Of a stretch of DNA of 64,000 nucleotides, positions 58,196-64,000 are shown one piece after another. Source of the stretch: Carya illinoinensis (Eukaryota > Streptophyta > Magnoliopsida > Fagales > Juglandaceae); assembly GCF_018687715.1 (NCBI RefSeq), contig NC_056754.1:13724501-13788500 (forward strand), given 5' to 3'. The position numbers were made by a program, and so were the translations under genes. The notes under the pieces were generated by a model. It did not search any database. It saw only the letters and a list, made by a program, of their open reading frames with translations, and was not told where the DNA came from. The first letter of the stretch is position 1. Each line of letters starts with the position of its first letter.

Positions 58196-59466
58196 ATACA
58201 CATATAAATTGTACTTTTCTCAGCACGTACAGCCATGTATGTTGTCCTTATTTTTCTGGTTTTGACATGTAGGGGTTCTTTGTATTGCCAAGCTAGCTCT
58301 GGCAATAACTTTTCACTGAATGGTGTCTGGATTCTACCATGTTTGTTGAACAATCCCTTTCTCACATGGGGTTGATTATCCACGCATCTAAAAGATAAGA
58401 CAATGTTTGAATAGTCATTGTTCTGACCTTTGAACGGCCAAATACCCATCCTCCCCCAATATATTATGGTCACATGATTCTCCTTTTGGCCATACTCGTT
58501 ATTACATTATTGAATTTGATAGTGCTACGCCGCAATGCTGATTCATTCATCATTCCATTAGTATTAAAATTCTTGCCATGATTTATTAGTAATGCTACAT
58601 ATAATTATTTTTATATACTCTATATGCACTCCATTGATATGATTAGTTGGATCAATTTTTTTTAATATACAACCAATCACATCAATAAAGTATAGAAAAG
58701 GGTATGTAAAAGTAACTCCACATAGAATTTTTGTTTATATGTATATTAAGTAGAGCTTGTGGCTTCTCACAAGACACGCAAGCAACCCCGCCCTTTTTAG
58801 ATTGGAAAATATTTTAGCTATAAAGAGATTATATAAAAATAAACTCACATACTAACGTGGCTTAATGTAATACGTTAAAATGTAAAATTATTTTTATTAT
58901 AAAATAAATCTAATAAATCTCATGAAGCCACATATATTAATTTGTGCGTTTACTTTAATATATTATCTATATATTTGTATTAGTTATCAGTAGATTTGCC
59001 CCGCAACATAAAACGAGAAAAAGCATATAGAAAATCCTAAATGAGGTACAATATTTGATACAATTATGCTTTAAATTGAGGATATTTCTATAAAACGGTA
59101 TTACTTTTATAAGTTATATTATAAAAATGCCCATAATTTGAAACAAAATTATAAAAATAATTGTATAAGTATCATTTTCCTTTTCCTAAACTACTGGAGG
59201 GTATGATCCAATTCAGGTTTAACACTTCTGGTTTTAAATATTTAGTTAATTAAATATAGATATATATATATATATATATATATATTTCCAGATAATGCCT
59301 TCATATACTTTGCTAAATAAGTTGTTTGCTATGATAAATATGGAAATGATTTATGGAGGAATATAAATTATAACCCTTTTACAATTCCTAATTGTAGACT
59401 CATCTAGGAATAAAAATTTAATTACCTATACGTACGTAAGTATAGCACAATGGTATAAATACATAC

Positions 59467-59512
<46 letters not shown>

Positions 59513-60012
59513 ATTGCTCCTTTGAAAGGATATAGCACAAATTATTAGGAATCGGAAATTATTAACAGGCGAAGTAAATATTGCATATATAACTTTTTAA
59601 TAATTTTGGATAAAATGTTTAAATATTGGTAATTTAATTATTCAAGACATAAAACCTAAACATATGGAATATGTTTACTTCATCATCTTATAAAATAATC
59701 AAACTCATAAATTAGTATATTTAAATGTAATAAAATTATATTTATTTTATAATAAATATAATATACGTAAATTTATAAATTTATTTTTATAAAATATTTT
59801 TCTCTTTGACCTTAAGTTGTGTTTTTTATTTTTCTTTTTAAAAAAACATTACTTTCATTATTAAAGAAGGAACTTATCCTGTCAGCAACGAGTAGACGTT
59901 ATCAAAGAAACCGAAGGAGCTCTATTAGGATTGGCATTAACCGACAACAGAGCACTCGCGTCTCTGCATATCCATTTCGGTCTCTTCTTCGTATTGTGGA
60001 GTCTTTCCTATC
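57892..60012. other. Intergenic region with MITE-like repeats and microsatellites
   Basis: No gene is seen. A repeat at about 58588-58722 has inverted ends (AATGCTACATATAATTATTT against CTATGTGGAGTTACTTTTAC in reverse complement). Another AT-rich repeat at about 58835-58960 contains TAACGTGGCTTAATGTAATA and AATAAATCTAATAAATCTCA. (TA)n/(TG)n runs lie at 58160-58195, 59259-59286 and 59480-59506, with (ACAT)n at 59459-59480. The last 200 bp are probably the E1-alpha leader. Confidence 0.5.
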
Positions 60013-63000
60013 ATGGCTCTCTGCATGAGAAAATCACTGAACCTTATCAACCTTCTCAAATCCAAGATGGGTTTGTTGGGTACAATCAATCCGAGTCCTT
60101 GGGCTTCTACTTTATCCCGTCATCATGAATTTCCAGTTCCAGCACAAACTGCTCAAAATCTGGGAAGCTCGGATGGAGATTGGATTGTCAAAGCAATCGT
60201 TTTATCTTCTCGCCGTTTCAAATGGACAAAAGCCGAAAAACAATTGATTTCTCGAAATGATGTTGATGATAACAAGGTATATTAGTAAGCTTACAATGGA
60301 ACGTATATTAATTTAGAAAAAAAGAAACTCGGAACTTTATTTCATTGCATCGTTCTCGTGTTGTTTTTGTATGGACTCGGCAATTTAGTTGTGTCTCATG
60401 CCTCTTGAAACTCTTAACAAGCACATATTGACCGGACTAATTATTGATCCTTAATTATGGTTTTTATTATATATTAAATTAGCGTAATTTGAACTCTCGT
60501 GATATGATATTGTAAATTGAATAAATTCGATGTTTCTAGTTGAGTAGATAAGGCCTGAGTTTTAGATGTTTATCAGGCATGCATTTTGGTTGCTGAACAG
60601 ATCGCTGGCTAACACAATGTTAAATTGAACTCACAAACCGGCATTGAATCTTGCTGTCCCATTAAGGTCCTGGGGGCTCAGCTTCTATAGTGGATCTACA
60701 TTCATTTAATGGGCTATTCTATAAACATTCTCAAGCAGATTTAATATAAAATTTTTAGTCTAAAATTATGTGTAATTAGGTGTATTAGGTGCGTACTTGA
60801 ATTGACTGAAGGAATCACTCTAGTTATAGTGAAGTTTAGATGTTTTCTAGAGCTAGGGGCGGGGCTACCAGGAAGATCAACACTTGAAAATATTACAAAT
60901 GTGTTTTGGGAAAAAAAGTTAATTTATGTGATGATGATGTCCCGGGATGTGATATAAGTTCTTCAAGTCATGTTCTGGTGTGCATAATAACTATGACTTT
61001 TTAGTGTTCCGGGAAGGATGTGAGGTGAAGATGACTTATCACTCTACTGTTTATGTGAAAGATCAATCTATTCAAAATGTTGTGTAATCGTAATTGGATT
61101 TATCTTAATTGCTCCCAAATGAGCCCTTGGACGTTTAAACAGGATATCAAATCATATTGTTATGCAGGTGTGCTTTTTTTTGTACTCACTGAAGCTATCT
61201 TGAATAACAGGTCTTGGATTTTCCAGGAGGAAAGGTCAGTTTCACTCCTGAAATGAGGTTTATACCTGAATCCCCAGAGGAGCGGACACGCTGTTATCGT
61301 GTCCTTGATGGAGAAGGTCAGCTGATTATTGGCAACAATTTTGTACAGGTACTTCGACTTGGGCTCTCCGCTCTCCCTTCCCTCTCTGAATTTCCCAAAA
61401 GATGGAGTTTTCTTTTTGTTTTCCTGAATGTATATATTTGACACACAAGGATCTTTATGACCTATGGTTGACCGATTTAATTAGGTCAGCAAGGAACTTG
61501 CTGTAAAAATGTACACTGACATGGTTACCCTTCAAACCATGGACACAATATTTTATGAAGCACAAAGGCAAGGAAGAATTTCGTTTTATCTGACAACAAT
61601 TGGAGAAGAGGCCATCAATATTGCAACTGCTGCAGCACTTTCTATTGATGACCATGTCTTCCCTCAGGTTACAAGCACTCACATCCTGATAAGTACTTCC
61701 CTTACAATTCCTCCAAGCAGTATGCACAAACACATTCATTACCGTCTCCATCCTTTTGAGTTCTCATAATGCTTGTAATTTGACATAGCAATATTGAAAA
61801 TGAGTTGAGAAGAACGTTTTAATGATATGCTATGCAGTACAGAGAACCAGGAGTGCTACTATGGCGTGGCTTCACCCTACAAGAATTTGCAAACCAGTGT
61901 TTCGGAAACAAATTTGATTATGGGAAAGGCAGGCAGATGCCTATCCATTATGGATCTAACAAGCACAACTACTTTACTGTATCATCAACAATTGCGTAAG
62001 ATATGAACCTTGTCTATGTAAGAGTTGTTTTGCAGAGATTTCACAGCAAAAATCATCATAGTCATGCCACAAATGTTGCCTACTTTTTTACAGCACACAA
62101 ATTCCACATGCTGTTGGTGCTGCATATTCTCTGAAGATGGATAGAAAAGAAGCATGTGCAGTCACGTATTTTGGTGACGGCGGCACAAGTGAGGTAAAAA
62201 TCTGCTTATTGTTTGAATCACTAGGATAACAAGATATTTGAAATGTTTTGATTCTGGTAAACAACATTTTTGGAATGACTCTTTAGGAGTTAGACAACAG
62301 ACAAAAGCATCCAATGGCTATGGAAGACCTAAGGAAATATTTTATTTCCATTAGCATTTCTATAGCCTCCTCTATTTCAATGGGGTGTCGCTTTGGTTGT
62401 TTAGTTTCTAACACATCAATTAATGTTAGGGAGATTTCCATGCTGCTTTGAATTTTGCGGCGGTCATGGAGGCCCCAGTTATATTTATCTGTCGGAACAA
62501 CGGATGGGCTATCAGTACCCCCACTTCAGATCAGTTTCGAAGTATTCTTTTTTCTTTCGAATTGTTCTATTTTGAAAATTATCATTACCAAGAGTTTCTT
62601 GTTATCTTGACAAATTTTCCACTTCTATTTACCACCAGGTGATGGTGCAGTTGTCAGAGGCCAGGCCTATGGAGTCCGAAGTATCCGAGTAGATGGTAAT
62701 GATGCACTTGCCATTTATAGTGCAGTTCTTGCTGCACGTGAGATGGCAATATGTGAACACAGACCAATCTTAATTGAGGTAAAGTAAGGATTGGTTTGTG
62801 ACTCTCGTCTTTGAAAGGCATCATGTTGAGCCCCAGATGCTTTCACAGTAGATTTTAGGTCTGATATATATTTTTGGTTTAATCGTTTTCATTGGTAGGC
62901 TCTAACATATAGAGTGGGACACCACTCCACATCTGATGATTCCACCAAGTATCGTCCAATCGATGAGATTGAATGGTGGAAATCAGCACGAGACCCTGTA

Positions 63001-63449
63001 ACTAGATTTAGAAAATGGATTGAAAGCAAACGTTGGTGGAGTGGTGAAGCCGAGTCAGAGTTTAGGAGCAGTGTGAGGACGCAGGTAAAATTGGCATATC
63101 TTCCAAAGAAACATCAACATAACGTGTATAATAAAGTTCTGCACCATAGAGTCTTTGATTCATGAGCATCCTGGTCACAGATTTTAAGAGTCGCATCCAA
63201 ATGGTATTACATTTTGAAAGTTTTAGAATAATAATTTATTGATCAAAAAGAAAGTTCTTGACTGATTATACTTTAGTACAGCTACTGCATGCAATTCAAG
63301 TTGCAGAGAAACTTGAGAAACCTCCAGTGGCAGACATTTTCACAGATGTATATGATGTTCCCCCATCCAATCTCCAGGAGCAGGAGAAATTGCTGAAAGA
63401 GACGATCAAGAGACACCCACAGGACTACCCTTCAGATGTTCCTTCCTAG
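60013..63449 (+). CDS. BCKDHA: 2-oxoisovalerate dehydrogenase E1 subunit alpha, mitochondrial (9 exons)
   Basis: Exons: 60013-60276, 61211-61348, 61485-61667, 61838-61995, 62094-62193, 62430-62541, 62639-62778, 62899-63084 and 63282-63449. Phases agree and give 482 residues. The protein is the thiamine-diphosphate-binding alpha subunit of the branched-chain 2-oxoacid dehydrogenase complex, which decarboxylates the 2-oxo acids of Leu, Ile and Val in the mitochondrial matrix. Visible features are a basic, Ser-rich N-terminal ~85 residues as targeting peptide, then [54 protein letters not shown] and [17 protein letters not shown]. The ThDP motif [17 protein letters not shown] is split by an intron, followed by [10 protein letters not shown] and the phosphorylation-loop region [17 protein letters not shown]. 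All hallmark residues are present. The exact start is uncertain because two in-frame ATGs lie within 20 codons. Confidence 0.93.
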
Positions 63450-63659
63450 ACTTGGATGATTATGCATTTATATGGCATAGGATCTTGTATTAATGATTAT
63501 TTCAGCCCTAGTAATTGAAAGCAGATCCCACGCATACAGTTCCCCAACCTTAAGTGTAATATGCAATTGACCCTCTCCAAGCTATACTTTCTCTATTGTG
63601 ATTACTTGCTTCTCCAAAGATGAGAACTCATGCACGCATTGTGTTCAATCTATTTAATA
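63450..63659. other. 3' region of the E1-alpha gene
   Basis: Probable 3' untranslated region; no other feature. Confidence 0.5.
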
Positions 63660-64000
63660 GAGTTCTATTATTTTTTTTTAAGAGTAATAAGAGATTTTAT
63701 TAGAGATGAATGTATAGGCAAAACTCATGCACATAGAAAGTATATAAAAAAAAACACCTACGTACATTCTAGGATACTAAAAAACGACATTAGAAAATCA
63801 TGAATGGATTATCCGCAATTCACTAATGCTGAAAACCAAACCAACGAAGAGTGTACAAAAAAATTCCAGATTTGTTCGAGAGACTGCTCTTTGTCATTAA
63901 AACACCGCTGATTCCTTTCCACCCAAATGCACCACATAAGATACAAAGGAGTCATCTTCCAAGCCGCACACCCACTTGAGAACAACTATGAAGCCCGTTT
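63660..64000 (-). mobile_element. L1-type LINE 3' end, cut by the window edge
   Basis: The minus strand encodes TPLYLMWCIWVERNQRCFND followed by KEQSLEQIWNFFVHSSLVWF and then a stop, a 3' untranslated region and an A-rich tail at about 63670 (poly-T on the plus strand). This is the well-known C-terminal end of plant L1 ORF2. The frame in this part is open. The rest lies beyond 64000. Confidence 0.8.

Noticed and set aside
1..64000. CRISPR arrays, bacterial operons, organelle insertions or tRNA genes
   Set aside because: None seen. The direct repeats present are eukaryotic tandem repeats or LTRs, and no cloverleaf-type sequence was recognised by eye.

Overview
This window is nuclear DNA from a dicot plant, most likely a woody species. 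The evidence is GT-AG introns, AT-rich intergenic DNA, two pentatricopeptide-repeat (PPR) genes of land-plant type, a NAC factor and Copia, Gypsy, LINE, hAT and Mutator elements. Several short AT-rich repeats with GTTTGGAT-type ends and degenerate TGAGATGAG runs resemble repeats I associate with Fagales, especially walnut and hickory. That placement is inference from memory, not a search.

Layout. 1-9.0 kb is a transposon graveyard: a 444-bp TRIM-like element with a 5-bp target duplication, a broken CDC5-like gene fragment with a tandemly duplicated exon, a decayed Copia element, and a Gypsy fragment joined to it. 10.1-14.5 kb carries a plant-specific unknown gene (one intron) and an intronless PPR editing-type gene, both on the minus strand. 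15.48-24.39 kb is one intact-looking 8.9-kb Mutator-like element (MULE) with matching terminal inverted repeats and an exact 9-bp target duplication. It carries a multi-exon FAR1-type transposase gene and, converging on it, a small gene for a GRF zinc-finger, coiled-coil and membrane-anchor protein. 24.7-26.9 kb is the PPR gene SLO2 and 28.1-30.0 kb an intronless ABCG half-transporter. 30-37.6 kb is intergenic, with a LINE fragment, a second TRIM and MITE-like repeats. 37.65-54.0 kb is one long nine-exon histone-deacetylase gene, HDA14. Its 8.5-kb fifth intron holds a nest of elements: a hAT-type element inside a Copia retrotransposon inside LINE-like sequence, next to a second LINE fragment. 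57.1-57.9 kb is the NAC gene XND1, and 60.0-63.4 kb is the nine-exon gene for the mitochondrial branched-chain 2-oxoacid dehydrogenase E1-alpha subunit. The window ends inside a LINE 3' end.

The genes are independent single-gene units, not an operon. By family, SLO2 and the E1-alpha subunit act in mitochondria and HDA14 in plastids and/or mitochondria; the second PPR protein is also expected to act in an organelle. XND1 is a nuclear regulator of xylem formation and the ABCG protein is a membrane transporter.

The most interesting object is the MULE. It has both ends, an undamaged-looking transposase, a second convergent gene laid out like the two genes of maize MuDR, and two unusual subterminal repeat arrays: a GC-rich ~30-bp repeat at the transposase end and a ~145-bp AT-rich repeat at the other end. 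Exon models were built by eye from splice signals, reading phase and remembered family sequence. No database search was run.
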